DNA of 64,000 nt from Heligmosomoides polygyrus polygyrus (GCA_947396885.1 OX377201.1:10616332-10680331), one strand, 5' to 3'. Positions 23,136 through 34,345 are shown, counted from the first letter of the stretch. The notes: generated from the sequence alone by a model not told the origin. A program made the numbers and translations.

Positions 23136-23164
23136 AAAAAAAACGATACAGATCGGTGTTGGCT

Positions 23165-23290
23165 ATTTCCCTATCAGCATGCGCCACGCACATTGCTTCT
23201 TTCTTTCTTCCGCTTCTTTGTATTTGGCCTATACAATGAATTCCGGTAACTAGCCGATGAACAAACCAGCGTGCCTTTCCTTGCCCATAA
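23165..23290 (-). mobile_element. SINE-1 fragment
   Basis: Only the central body is present (gcatgcgccacgcac, gtatttggcctatacaatga, agccgatgaacaa). Confidence 0.7.
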
Positions 23291-23295
23291 TAGAG

Positions 23296-23594
23296 ATAAA
23301 AGGATAAGAGGATAAAGGACGGAGTTATTCAATCTCTTTTGGGATGCGCCACGCATTCTACTTCTACGGGATGTCGTGGAGGTGATTTGAATGCGTATTT
23401 GACCATACAATGACTTGCGGTGGCCAGCCGATGAACAAGTCAGTGCTTTATCCTTCCCAGACACGTCTGGTACCAATTCACCGACCCAGGAAGGATGGAA
23501 GGCTTGGTTGACCTGGGCGGGAAATCCGAACCAGCAACCTGGTATCGGGTGCAGGCCACAGTCGGCGCCTCCTCCGACTGCGCTACACGCGCCC
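23296..23594 (-). mobile_element. SINE-1, full length
   Basis: The tail (aaaggataagaggataaagg), body and head at the right end (cgctacacgcgcc) are all present. Confidence 0.9.
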
Positions 23595-23799
23595 TTACTG
23601 CTACCGTTTTGCTAACCTTGAAGGGAAGGAAAGCCCGGTTGTCCCTGACGGGATTCGAATATTATGAATGGATCGAATATGATTACAGGCTATAGGAGCC
23701 GACTGCGCTAAACGTGCCTGGCCAAAACGCTTCTCTTTTCGGGAACCAAACGGATAATTACTCGTTAGAGTCGTGGATGCTAATCGCTAGACATTGAAG

Positions 23800-24425
23800 G
23801 AAAAACGGGTAAAGAACGGCGTTACTCTACCCTTTTTGGGATGCGCCACGCATTCTACTTCTAAGGGATGTAGATGCGACCTGAATGCGTATTTTGGCGA
23901 TACAATCACTTGCGGTGGCCAGCCGATGGACAATTCAGCACCTTATGCTTCCCAGACACCTCTCGGACCGGATTAATCAACGCTTACATGGGTATGCAGG
24001 GTATAGAGGGTAGACGTACCCACGATAAGGAACTCATGATAAACCGTACCCGCTACATCATGTGTATGTCAGTGGGTAGAGAATATTCGAGGATCGACGT
24101 ATGTCTGCAAACCCGCGAGGATTTCGCGCCCTATTGACAAGATGGCGCTCCAGTGAGATCAGCTGTTCTCGCAAGAAACTTATTTCCACCTTGGCCTTGA
24201 TTTCTTTCATCAATACGAATCGTTCGCACTGCCCACTGCTAGTAGCGGGTATGATTCCCTTACGGTATCTCTAGCTATACCAACAGCTTGATGAATCGGG
24301 CCCCCTCCATCGATCCCGAAGGCATGGAAGGCTTAGTTGGCCAGGGCGAGAAATCCGAACCAGGAACTGATATCGGGTGTGCGCAACAGCCGGCATCTCT
24401 TCCTACTGCGCTACACGCCCACATT
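23800..24425 (-). mobile_element. SINE-1 split by a 330-bp insertion
   Basis: Tail and body run to cagacacctct at about 23965. Body and head resume at about 24304 (cccgaaggcatggaaggc) and reach the head at 24425. The intervening DNA starts ggattaatcaacgc and ends gcttgatgaatcgggcc, imperfect inverse termini similar to MITE-1 tips. Confidence 0.75.
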
Positions 24426-24589
24426 AATAGATATTAGAGAGGAAAAAGTAAAGCGAAAAGCTGTTGATGTAACATTGTAGCTTTGATCCCCTCCACTTAG
24501 GTTAACTATATTTGATATGAGTAAAAAATAAGCGAATAACTAAAAATATAAAAATAGAGATCTAATGATAAAAATATATAGAAGTAAGG

Positions 24590-24818
24590 GGACGTCAATC
24601 AATCCCTTTCGGTGAGCGCTGCGCATCCTACTTCTACGAAGTGTTGGGAGGCAATTTGCATGCCTATTTGGCCTTTACCTTAACCTGCGGTAGTCAGCCG
24701 ATGGACAATTTATTGTTTCGTTCTTCCCAGACAGGTCCTAGGTACAAGCTTACCGACATCGCAGGGGTGGAAGACCTGGGCAGGAAGTCCGAACTAGGAA
24801 CCTGGAACCGGGTGCATT
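24590..24818 (-). mobile_element. SINE-1, old diverged copy
   Basis: Body landmarks (cgcatcctacttctacg, ggcaatttgcatgcctattt, cagccgatggacaa, aacctggaaccgggtgca) are in order but diverged. The head is missing. Confidence 0.75.
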
Positions 24819-24849
24819 ATATGTATACGTAATACAGTATGTACCGGCC

Positions 24850-26600
24850 GTATCTTTTGCCCTTCGGGAGGGAAAAAGCGGAGAATCTTCCCGAGGAGTT
24901 GGAAATCCCCTACAAAAACTTAAGAAGGTTGGTTCTGTGACCTTCATTCTACTCGCCGCAGAGGAGGCCCTCCTTTGTGGGAGATAGTTACACCAAAAGG
25001 ATATCTGGCCCTAATTTACCATAGAAGAGGTAGATTGCGCTCAATTGTAGACTTAAATTCTAGTTTAAATCTAAAAGCACACATATTTTTGTACTCCATT
25101 ACTCCTGGCGTCGCAGTGAAATAATTTTTAAAGGTGTCCGCCGCATTTATGCCATCAATTTCGAGAAATTTCACGATTCTGGAGACTCCAACTTTGGAAT
25201 ACCAAGCTTGTTGATACCTGCTCGTTCGGTTAAGCGGACGTGATTACGCCGCAGGGCGAAAGAGAAGGTTTTGTAGTGGAAATTATCCAGCAATTACACG
25301 GCAGCTACGAAAGTTGTTCGCTCGTCACTTTTTCGCTCGGCAACACCGGTGATTTTTCACCATTTCAAATGGTCACGTAAACGCTCCCTTATGAAAGAGA
25401 GCTCGGAGATTTAGAATCCTAAAGTTGCTCATTGCTAGCATTCATATGTGAAATTCGTGGTACATCTAAAGCAAGCCGAGCTTTATCTTTGATTTAATCA
25501 GCGCGCTCATTTTGTTTCTATCAATTTTTTACATTTTCCCAGAGTTCGCCCACTTCTCGAATTCCAAATTTTCCGATTTTTGGATGCTCGTTGTTCTTTT
25601 TCCTTTGTTATTGTTAACTATTATTGCTAATGTTATTGGCAATTGTCAACCCAATATGCTGTAGAACCATTGATTGAACTGATCGCCTATACAGGGTGTC
25701 TCGAAAAATGTATACATTGTTTGAAAGGTGATAGCTTTGTTCACAGTAAAGGTACTAAAGAAGCTAAGAACTCATATGAAAGCTAAGGAAAATAAAATTT
25801 TCTGACTTATGAGCGGTATGGAACGCGCCATGCACTCATCTGAAATTTTGCATTTTACGCTCGATTGATTGTGTTTCGCTTGAATACATTTTATAATTTT
25901 TTCACAAAGTGGCCGTATCGGTTTATTTGTGCTTATTTTAGAGTTTAATACTTAACTACACATTATAGCTTGCAGATAATGGAGGGTATTCTAAAAATAA
26001 TGGCACTATGTGAAGGGTTGTAACATTGCTGCTATTAAGGCATTTGGAGGTATTTGAGACTAACATTGAAACGCATGGCAACGGCATTACTGTGGTGTGC
26101 AAGTAGTCAAGATTGCGCCATGTTCCTGCCTGAAACCTTGCATTTCAGACTGGATTGACTGCGCATGGACTGAATGCTTGTTACGATCTTGTTGCTACTT
26201 GGTTACATTAACCTTTGCTGTGCTTCTTCTAACACATATGGGACAACCTAATACAACGCTTGGGCCGTTCCGACCTACCGTTGAGATAGTCTACTGGTTA
26301 GCCTGACCCTTAATAACCCTGTTTCGCTGTATCTCACGTTTCTACCCAAACCTAGAGTGCGGAAATTGTAACCAAAGCGTAGATTGTACAATTCTACTCG
26401 ATGAAAGAGTCAATATTTTGTCATTCAGGGGAGAATTCCCATCCCCTTGCTCTGAGTACTACGTCTGAAATTCCCACGATCAGAAGAGAAGAAGATCGTT
26501 TTACAATGAAAACACCTCTGGGAAGTGCTTTCGCGTCGCGAAAACCAGACAGTCAGCATCTGTTTCGATTCAAGCCTTCACACATAAAATAGAAACCAAA
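24850..26600. other. Intergenic, no gene recognised
   Basis: A string acagggtgtctcgaaaaatg at about 25692 looks like a DNA-transposon terminus, but no inverse partner was found. Open frames are short and featureless. Confidence 0.4.
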
Positions 26601-26619
26601 ATCCTCTAAAAGCGCTCCT

Positions 26620-26735
26620 AAAAAACTAGAGAAAGCCTTGAAGTGGAGTGGGGACTTTCAAAGGTCTTAAAGCTAGCTTAGGAAAGTCTCCAACTTGATT
26701 TGAAAAGTGTCCAGTTGACGAAGAAATTGCATAAG
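26620..26735. repeat. Solo terminus of family TIR-B
   Basis: The sequence gctagcttaggaaagtctcc, then ttgatttgaaaagtgtccag and ttgacgaagaaattgcat, matches the TIR region of the 45795-46683 element. Confidence 0.65.
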
Positions 26736-26990
26736 CCATTACCTGCCTGGCCGACCAGTAACCTCAATCATGTTCATTTTGAAATTTAAAAGGGATCGCT
26801 ACTCGACCACATTCTCCAGAGATCTATTTCGAACCACAACTACAGTTTCTACTCAACGATGGTGCTCAAGCAGCGAGCTGCCTTCCTACCTCTCCTCTAA
26901 GCGTCCTCTGTGGTTGCTCAGAGGTTTTCCCGCACGTTCTAAAGCGATTTGGACGAGACTGTTTGACTTCGAAGCGATGACGCCACTCAC

Positions 26991-27098
26991 CTCTTCCAAA
27001 GCCTTTCGTGTTTGCTGAGCGACGCCGATACGGGTCTTCAGTCTCATGCAGTGCCCGATTGCGTTTACGTAGCTCACCACGGGACTCACGGTCCTCGC
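26991..27098 (-). CDS. Candidate internal exon, 36 codons, unknown protein
   Basis: On the - strand the acceptor tgaattttag and donor gtgagtggcg bracket 108 nt, open in phase 0 and reading ARTVSPVVSYVNAIGHCM, then RLKTRIGVAQQTRKALEE. Length is a multiple of three with both boundaries in phase 0. A second frame over the same DNA is also open and highly charged, so the true frame is uncertain. I do not recognise the peptide, and no neighbouring exon was found with confidence. It could belong to the same gene as the candidate exon at 36119-35979, which is speculation. Confidence 0.25.
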
Positions 27099-27342
27099 CT
27101 AAAATTCATGTTAAGGAATTCGTCTGCTCGACTGCGTTAGAATACACAACTGCATCTGCTCTAGCGCCTTGCTATGGTCTTTCCTAGTCTTTCCCATTGC
27201 TTGAAAGACTGGAGTGCTAACTCCACGCTTTTTGAGTGGTAGCTCCACGCTCAAACGCTATTTGAATGCTCGAATTCGAATATTCAAATTCTATGAAAGC
27301 CGAGTGCCTATTCGAATACGTCATTCGAGAACATCTATTATA

Positions 27343-28213
27343 TTAGGTTGTCCCATAAGTCCCCGCCGTTTTTTTTTCAACGATTCACTGCAGATTTCGC
27401 CAGCGGTCTCTTGCATAGCGCTGCATAGCCTTCGGAAGAGAATGATTTGCTATATCAGAGCGTGTATTGTATTTCTTTTTTCATCATAAGTTTTGTCAAT
27501 TTTTAGGTCGTTGAAGTGAAAAGCGAAAAAGTGAAAAAGTAGCCATTTGCGCACTTGTTCTCTCCGCTTAGGTTTGTAATTTTTTGCTCAGTATTTTCGA
27601 GCATTTGGAAGACAATGTTCTGTATTGTTTATTGGCTCACGCTGATTTCTGTCGAATATCAACAACTGAAGAAGGAGAAGGAGTTGTTGGTGAAGACGAT
27701 TTTTCTCTTTTTGGCATTTTGTTGATATTCAACAGGAATCAATAAACGCGACACATGTTCTTATAGAGCAAGACATTCTCTTTCGAATGACATATAACAC
27801 CAACCCAAAAAGTCCAACCACAGAGCAGGAGCTGTCGGCAAAAATAACCACCCTCCTTCGAACGTGCCATTTGATGGCCTAAAAATCAATAAATGCCAAG
27901 TGAGAAAATAGGACCAACACACAATCTTGTAGTGCAGAACATTGTATCCCAAGTGCTATAAAAACTGCGCAAAAAATTACAAACCTAATCGGAGAGAACA
28001 AGTGCGCAAATGGCTACTTTTTCACTTTTTCACTTTTCACTTCAACGACCTAAAAATTGACAAAATTTATGATGAAAAAAGAAATGCAATACACGCTCTG
28101 ATATAGCAAATCATTCTCTTCCGAAGGCTATGCAGCGCTATGCAAGAGACCGCTGGCGAAATCTGCAGTGAATCGTTGAAAAAAAAACGGCGGGGACTCA
28201 TGGGACAACCTAA
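27343..28213. mobile_element. Palindromic mariner-ended element (871 bp)
   Basis: TA-flanked ends read ttaggttgtcccataagtcc and its inverse. The first and last about 270 bp are nearly perfect inverse complements, including ttcactgcagatttcgccag and atcagagcgtgtattg; the central about 330 bp is unique. No transposase remains. It is inserted in a TTCGAA-rich patch. Confidence 0.88.
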
Positions 28214-28526
28214 TATAATGGGCTTATGTGTTAAGTGAAAAGGGGTGTCGAAACAATTCGAATATTCGAAAAAATTTGCCTTGACCCATCTAGGACAGAA
28301 CCGATAGTCGTTGAAGGGATAGATGATTGACTGACCTCTCGAGGCTTGCACCTGCTATAGCACAATTTTTCAAGATAGTTAGTTCCCTGTTCTTCATGTT
28401 TATGGCTTCGTCTTCTCAGAAGTGAGGCTCAATTCAGTTTACTAATTATTGACGATTTTTTGGGTGTTAAGTCCTTCTTCAAGTCTAAAAACCATGTCGC
28501 TAATCAAATACATTCAACAACAAATA

Positions 28527-28827
28527 AGGATAAAGGATAAAGGACGGCGTTATTCAATCCCCTTTGGGATGCGCCACGCATTCTACTTCTACGGGTTGTC
28601 GTGGAGGCGATTTGAATGTTTTGGCCGTACAATGACTTCCGGTGGCCAGCCGAAGAACAAACCAGCGCTCATTCCTTCCCAGACAAGCCTGATACCAATT
28701 CAGCGACCCCGAAGGGATGGGAGGCTTGGTTGGCCTGGGCGGGAAATCCGAACCAGGAACCTGGTATCGGGTGCACGCGACAGTCGGCGTCTCCTCCGAC
28801 TGCGCTCCATGCGCCCTCAGACAATGT
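28527..28827 (-). mobile_element. SINE-1 with 14-bp target duplication
   Basis: The exact string ttcaacaacaaata lies at 28513-28526 and 28828-28841. Tail, body and head are complete. Confidence 0.92.
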
Positions 28828-28839
28828 TTCAACAACAAA

Positions 28840-29310
28840 TACAACAGGGATACGCAGAACTGACTTCCAATGAGAAAAAACCGAAACGTCGTCAACAATT
28901 ATTTTACTTTTAATTACTTTGCCTCTGATAAGGTGAAGTACACTTTTTATTAATTTCTATTTATTTTTTCATCCTTCTGCATCAAGCTTTACTCCTGAGA
29001 AGATGAAGTATAATTTTTATTAAAGTTCTATTTCTTTTTGGCGCAAGCTATATAAGAAGCATATGTCTAGCCTAATTCGTTCGACATTTAGAATCTATAA
29101 TAGTCGGAGGGGGCAACAGTAAAGGCCAAAATTGCGTACATCACCTCACACTATAGAATCATATCCTCTGTTTTTGAGTGAGACCTCTCGTTTCATGAGA
29201 CAGCAGTTGAAGCAATTGTGTAAGCTTAAGAGAGGTAATAGAGACACAAATTACAGTATGCTCTCCTCTGATTAGGATAGACCCGATTTTTACTATATTA
29301 TACTTATTTG
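28840..29310. other. No gene or repeat recognised
   Basis: AT-rich intergenic DNA between two SINE-1 copies. A 30-bp phrase around tgataaggtgaagtacac recurs as gagaagatgaagtataatt, a weak local duplication. Confidence 0.5.
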
Positions 29311-29312
29311 CC

Positions 29313-29619
29313 TGGGCGCGTTGAGAGCAGTCGGAGGAGGAGCCGGAAGTCGCCTGCACCCGATACCAGGTTCCTGGTTCGAATTTCCCGCCCAGGCCAA
29401 CCAAGCCTTCCATCTCTCCGGGGTCGGTGAATTGGTACCAGACTTGTCTGGGAAGGATAAAGCGCTGACTTGTTCATCGGCTGGCCACCGCAAGTCATTG
29501 TATGGCCAAATACGCATTCAAATCGCCTTCACGACATACCGTAGAAGCAGAATGCGTGGCGCGTCCCAAAGGTCCCAAAGGGGATTGAATAACGCCGTCC
29601 TTTATCCTTTATCCTTATG
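29313..29619 (+). mobile_element. SINE-1, full length
   Basis: The head gcgcgttgagagcagtcgg, B-box-like gttcctggttcgaattt, body with a short duplication (ggtcccaaag twice) and (cctttat) tail are all present. Confidence 0.9.
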
Positions 29620-30015
29620 TGTTTCACTCCCGATTGTCGTCTGCACCCCAAATCGAGGCTCTTGGTTTGGGTTTTCCGTCTAGCCTAACCATCCCTACAG
29701 GGTCGGGGGTTTGGTACCAGACTTTGGTACCAGGTTTTCTCGAGAAGCATAGAACACAGCTGTAAAGAGCATAGAAGAAGGAGAGGGCATGAAGAATGAG
29801 TCGCCTATCTAGTTCGGGAAAAGGGATGCCATCATTTAAAAAATCTTGAAACTAGCAACCAAACATTCTATAGGTGACAAGGTCACTACTAGGTGTCCTG
29901 TAGGTTGCTTTAGTACTTCTGTTATGGTTGTGCTGTTGCTAGACGAGTGGTAGTGCAGTCTGTAGGGGCCTCAAATGTGGTTCGGTCCTCGTCCAGGTCA
30001 ATTAAGCTTTCTATC
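29620..30015. other. Faint SINE-1 traces, otherwise nothing
   Basis: A piece resembling a SINE-1 head and body (tgcaccccaaatcgaggctc, gggttttccgtctagcctaacc) is visible at 29640-29740. The rest is unassigned. Confidence 0.4.
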
Positions 30016-30017
30016 GC

Positions 30018-30230
30018 GGAATGCGTATGGTAGCGCAGTCGGAGGAGGCGCTAGCTGTCGCCTGCACCAGATTCAAGGTTTCTCGTTCGAATTCCCCGTC
30101 CATGCCAACCAAGCCTTCCATTTTTCATTCCTCAGCGGTTCGTGAACATTATAGGTAGCAGATGAGTGGGGGAAAGACAGAACACTGGCTTATCCAACGG
30201 TTTGGTTCTGTAGATCGTAATCGAAGTCAT
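30018..30230 (+). mobile_element. SINE-1, diverged copy
   Basis: The head ggtagcgcagtcggagg and a canonical B box gttcgaattcc are retained. The 3' half is degraded. Confidence 0.75.
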
Positions 30231-30249
30231 ATAACGTGTAAAGGTGAGA

Positions 30250-30515
30250 GAATAAAGGAGCGCTTTATTTAATACTTTTGGAAAGCGCTACTTACGCATT
30301 CAACTTTTAGAGGATATCGTGAAACTCGTTATTGCCCTCCGCAGTGAGATTCCGTGGCCAGCCGATGAACCAGCAAGCGTTTTGCCCTGTCTACCAATTC
30401 ACCTACTTCGAAGGGATGAAAGACTTGGCTGATACGGGTGAAACCTGAAGCAGTCACCTTGAATCGAATGCACCCAACAACGGCCTTCTCCTCTGACTGC
30501 GGTCCGCTTCCTGTA
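30250..30515 (-). mobile_element. SINE-1, diverged copy
   Basis: Tail (gagaataaaggagcg), body and the head side (ctcctctgactgcggtccgc) are recognisable. Confidence 0.75.
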
Positions 30516-30534
30516 TAGAGCGTACAGGTCATAG

Positions 30535-30635
30535 ACGCACCCAAAATGCCTTCACGACATCTCGAAAGGTAGAACGCATGGCACATCTCAAATAGGGTTG
30601 ATTAACGCCGTCACTTATCCCCTACCTATCCACAG
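30535..30635 (+). mobile_element. SINE-1 3' fragment
   Basis: Contains cttcacgacatctcgaaagg, gaacgcatggcacatct and aacgccgtcacttatcccc, the 3' third of the SINE. Confidence 0.65.
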
Positions 30636-30954
30636 CAGCAATTTTTAGATCGATATGTTGCACAATTCAGCGCTAATTCAATTGGTATTCGATGCCTGTG
30701 TCCTTCAGGCGCTGCGGCTACTCGCGTGCCTTCTTAGAATTTCCAAGACTTTGCCATAATTGGAGCGGACTACAATCTCAGGCAGTCGACGCTCGCGATG
30801 ATGTCAGAATGAACCTACTATCCATTCACCAAGCCACAATCCACACAGGATTCTCAAGAACTAGCTCGGAATCCAATTAATTCCATCTTCTGATCCGCCA
30901 TATTATCGTGTGGAGGACGGCATTGAGTCACCTATCAGCTGGCCGACAGAAACC

Positions 30955-31072
30955 GTTGTAAAGGATAAGGATGAAAGACGGCGTTGAACAACCCCTCTTG
31001 GGATGCGCCACACATTCTACTTCTAGAGGATGTCGTGGAGACGATTTTGAATGCGTATTTGGCCATACACAA
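30955..31072 (-). mobile_element. SINE-1 3' fragment
   Basis: Tail aaaggataaggatgaaagac and body up to gtatttggccatacaca. The head half is missing. Confidence 0.75.
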
Positions 31073-31117
31073 AGACTGACTGCCAGGACCGATTTGTAAG
31101 ACATTTATTATAACATG

Positions 31118-31410
31118 GATAAAGGATAAAGAACGGCGTTACTCATTCCCTTTAAGGGTGCGCCACGTATTCCACTTCTACGGGACGCCATGTAAGTGAT
31201 TTGAATACGTATTTAGTCATACAATGACTCGCGGTGGCCAACCGATGGAAAAGTCAGCGCTTCATCCTTTCCAGAAAAGTATGGTTCCAGTTCACGGACC
31301 CCAGTGGGATGGAAGGCTTGGTGGTTCTGGGCGGGAAATCCGAACCAAGAACCTGGTATCGGGTGCACGCGACAGACGGCACCTCCCCCCACTGCATTAA
31401 TAGCGCCCTT
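31118..31410 (-). mobile_element. SINE-1, full length
   Basis: Runs from tail ataaaggataaagaacgg to a head at 31410. The head shows substitutions in the A-box region. Confidence 0.85.
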
Positions 31411-31808
31411 AAACCATTGTGCACGTCACCTATGCATTCAAACGGCTACACTAACATCTCGTAGCTCGTAGAAGAAGAAATTCCACTCTTTCATCCATTT
31501 CCTTTTCCTGATGGAGCGCCTTTCATCAGTGCTTGGAGATTCATTAAAATTCCCTGCGACCACCCCTCGACCCGACGACTCATTGCAAATATTAGTCCTA
31601 CTGTCCAATAAAGTGCAACGCTGTCGTCCGTCACCTTCCACTTTACGACTGCTTTTCAGTGTTTGCTCAGCGACACGTTGACAGCTTCATCTATCAAGCT
31701 TCCTAAGAGTGCATACATTTGAACTAAATATCGAAGGTTAAATTTCGTTTATTTAATTTTCAGAAACAAGTTCAAATTCATTAAGAAATACACAAAATGC
31801 AAGAGATA

Positions 31809-32700
31809 TTAGGTTGGCAACTAATTTCGTGGACTCTCAAGCGCCTTCAACAAAAGTGTTCATAAACAAATAAAAAATAACAGATTTTAACTAAAGTAAG
31901 ACCTGTTGAAACGCGGGACTGCTTCCCATTTATCAGCTACCTGGCCCATCCCACAGCTGTAGAATCTTGTGCTTTTGAAGCCAAGAATCCTTGAAGCTGC
32001 ATTTTGACATGGTCCACATTAATACATCGTCCTCCAACCAAGAAGTGCTGCAGCGTGCATAGAGGTGCTAGTCGTTTGGCGCATAGCATGTGCTGTAAGG
32101 TGGGTGAGTTAGACGCTCCCAGCTACTGTTTTCGATTTTTTGAAGCTCCCGATTCGTAACGTGTGATCTGGCGTTATCTTGCTGATAAATAATTCGGCTC
32201 CTGAAAATCTGTCTGAACCGATTCCAGCGGAGTTCAGCCTGCGCGCGGCCGGGTTGAGAAGAGTAGTTTACAGCATTAATGCTGGAACCGTTCTTGACGA
32301 GTTCCCAAAAGTTAATACCTTCTTGTCACCACCAAATGGATGGAACGTAGCGAACCTGACGCCTCAAAAAATAGAAGACGTTGACTGGGAGCGTAAAACT
32401 CATCCACCTTACAGCCCAGACCTTGCGCCGAGTGATTACCACAATATCAGTTCGGTGCGGTACTTCTTGGTTGGAAGACGATTTAATAATGTGGACCGGG
32501 TCGAAATGCACCTCCAAAGATTCTTGGCCTTAAATGCACAATAATTCTATGGCCGTCGGATAGACAAGCTTCCTGATATATGGGAAGCGCTTCTGCGTTC
32601 CGAGGGATCTTATTTTAATTAAAGATTGTCATTGGTTATTTGTTAATAAATACTTTTGCTGAAGATCCTTGAGAGTCCACGAAATTAGTTGCCAACCTAA
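31809..32700. mobile_element. Palindromic mariner made of two inverted transposase 3' halves
   Basis: TA-flanked termini ttaggttggcaactaatttc and its inverse bound an 892-bp unit. The + half (about 32280-32700) encodes ERKTHPPYSPDLAPSDYH and YFLVGRRFNNVDRVEMHLQ, the third catalytic Asp region and C-terminus of a mariner transposase. The - half (about 32260-31809) is a diverged copy of the same 3' region in the opposite direction. The two 5' halves, including the helix-turn-helix and first catalytic Asp, are absent. Confidence 0.85.
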
Positions 32701-32736
32701 TACATAATAGCGAGCGCTTATTGAATGTACATTACT

Positions 32737-33513
32737 GGACGCGTCTTTTGAATAGACGCCGCGAAACCCGTGCTTTCGCCGTTTTCGCGCTTTTCGATGT
32801 AACTCGTCTAAAAATCACCTATTTGAACGGCCAAGAGATATTTGAGATCAGGAGCTCCCTCGTTTAATACACATAGTTCATGGATTCATGAAAATGTTGG
32901 AAGTTGAAAACTTGCGCTCCACTGCCGCCAAGGACGACCGTGGACGAGTTGTCTTTCACCACCGTCATCGATTTGGCAAACGATTGTAGTTTTAGGTTTT
33001 CTGAGAAAATGACGACATTATTTGATTCGCTTCCTCGAGATCTACACAGGCATGTATACAACTTTACCAGATCGCCCCATTTTCGTCGACTGTGGCCAAA
33101 AAATGGTGGCTGGAGCAGGCTTTTTGCGATTGGAGCAGCTTATTTCCCTGGACATGCATGTTCTTGGAATATCTAAATCATGCCAGTGCTCATGTCAGGA
33201 ATGATCCGAGAGTGTGCCGTGCCAATGCATATAGGTTTGAACTTATCAATCGAGTGGGCCGAAGCTTGCTCACTCCGCTTCTATCGTCCCTTACCGGAAA
33301 ACCCTTCGAGACTATTTTGAACCGCTTTCAGTTTTCAATTTCGAAAGTTTTCACCGCTCAATAAAAAATATGTATACAAACGATACCTCTCAAGCTTCAG
33401 AGCTCAAATATGCCCTTGGTTTTTCAAATAGGTGACTTTTAGGGGGTTATATGAAAAAGACGCTATAAACCGCAAAATCGCAGTTTTTGCGGCGTATGTC
33501 CAAAGACGCGTCC
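32737..33513. mobile_element. Long-TIR DNA element (777 bp), unknown family
   Basis: The tips read ggacgcgtctttt and its inverse. About 120 bp at each end are inverse complements with moderate divergence (gacgccgc, tcacctatttga, atatttgag in both). The unique centre carries open frames on both strands (for example 32904-33176 +, 33092-33364 +, 33061-32864 -). None is recognisable, so no protein is called. Confidence 0.75.
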
Positions 33514-33744
33514 GGCACTGTCCACATTTCGCATTGTTATACCTCCATTTTTGCATCAAAACCCATTTGTTTCCTCATCTCCAGGGCAATTTGGTTTTAA
33601 AAGAATTTTCGTCTTGACTGGCCTGGCAGGGAGAGCCCAACCAATTTGTCTGCTTTATGGATACAATAAAACTGGTCTCTTTCTGATTTTGAAACGCTTA
33701 TTGCAATTTAAGAACACTATATTTATTCTAAATTCTGAACAAAG

Positions 33745-33805
33745 GATTAGGATAAAGGACGGCGTAACTCATTCCCTTCTGGGATGCGCCACACATTCCA
33801 CCTAG
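33745..33805 (-). mobile_element. SINE-1 3' fragment
   Basis: Contains ggattaggataaaggacggc and gggatgcgccacacattcca only. Confidence 0.75.
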
Positions 33806-33999
33806 TGCCTCGCAAAAATTGTAGTATTGCTAAAAGAAGCACACAAAACGTTTGTCCAAATTCCTATAGTAACTGGATTGTGTAGTCAGTGAGTACGTAC
33901 CAGCACATGTTTTTTTCCTTTCCCCTTCCTTTTGCTTATTCCTGTTTTACCTTGTTTACAAACGAGGAAATTAAAAGAAAAATATTTTGAAGCGTATGT

Positions 34000-34125
34000 A
34001 TTTGTTGATATAATGACCTCCCGTGGCGGAAACCCAGCAATTTTTCCTTCCCAGACAAGTCTGTTACCAATTCTCCGACTGCGGAGGTATGGGAGGCTTG
34101 TTTGGCCTGGGCGGGAAATCCGAAC
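34000..34125 (-). mobile_element. SINE-1 fragment
   Basis: The body from gatataatgacctcccgtgg to tttggcctgggcgggaaat. Tail and head are lost. Confidence 0.7.
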
Positions 34126-34164
34126 TACATCGGCTGACATCACCAGACCAAATTAAGTAAGAGC

Positions 34165-34345
34165 CCTTCCACTGGATGTCATGGAGGAAACTTGAAAGAG
34201 TATTTGACACATATTATCACTGATGTGGCTACCAATAAAGAAATCAGTATATTACCCTTCCCAGACAAATCTGGCATCAATTTTTCAACCCCAGGGAGAT
34301 GGAAAGCAATGTTGGCACGGGCAGGAGTCGAGCCAAGCATGGTAA
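34165..34345 (-). mobile_element. SINE-1 fragment, diverged
   Basis: Shows ccactggatgtcatggagg, cttcccagacaaatctggc and cgggcaggagtcgagcc in the order expected for SINE-1. Confidence 0.65.

Larger units (their letters stand above)
20896..23139 (-). mobile_element. RTE-type non-LTR retrotransposon, 5'-truncated
   Basis: The element lies between two copies of aaaacgatacagatc (20881-20895 and 23140-23154), a 15-bp target duplication. On the - strand it starts inside the endonuclease domain (VPYESVAPQHRPLICTLKI). It passes through the linker and reverse transcriptase (NYRPIRLLSHSMKIFE, FLDLEKAFDRVP, GVHQGSALSPLLF, YADDVMLAS) to the C-terminal RIRWYGH-like module (LRWYGHVLRGKEDSVRK). The 3' end is a (GAA)n tail, as is usual for RTE elements. 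A TAG stop directly before LYADD, a frameshift near 21180 and a disturbed stretch near 22270-22520 make it dead. Confidence 0.93.

Noticed and set aside
25692..25712. DNA-transposon terminus acagggtgtctcgaaaaatg
   Set aside because: No inverse partner or target duplication could be found nearby.
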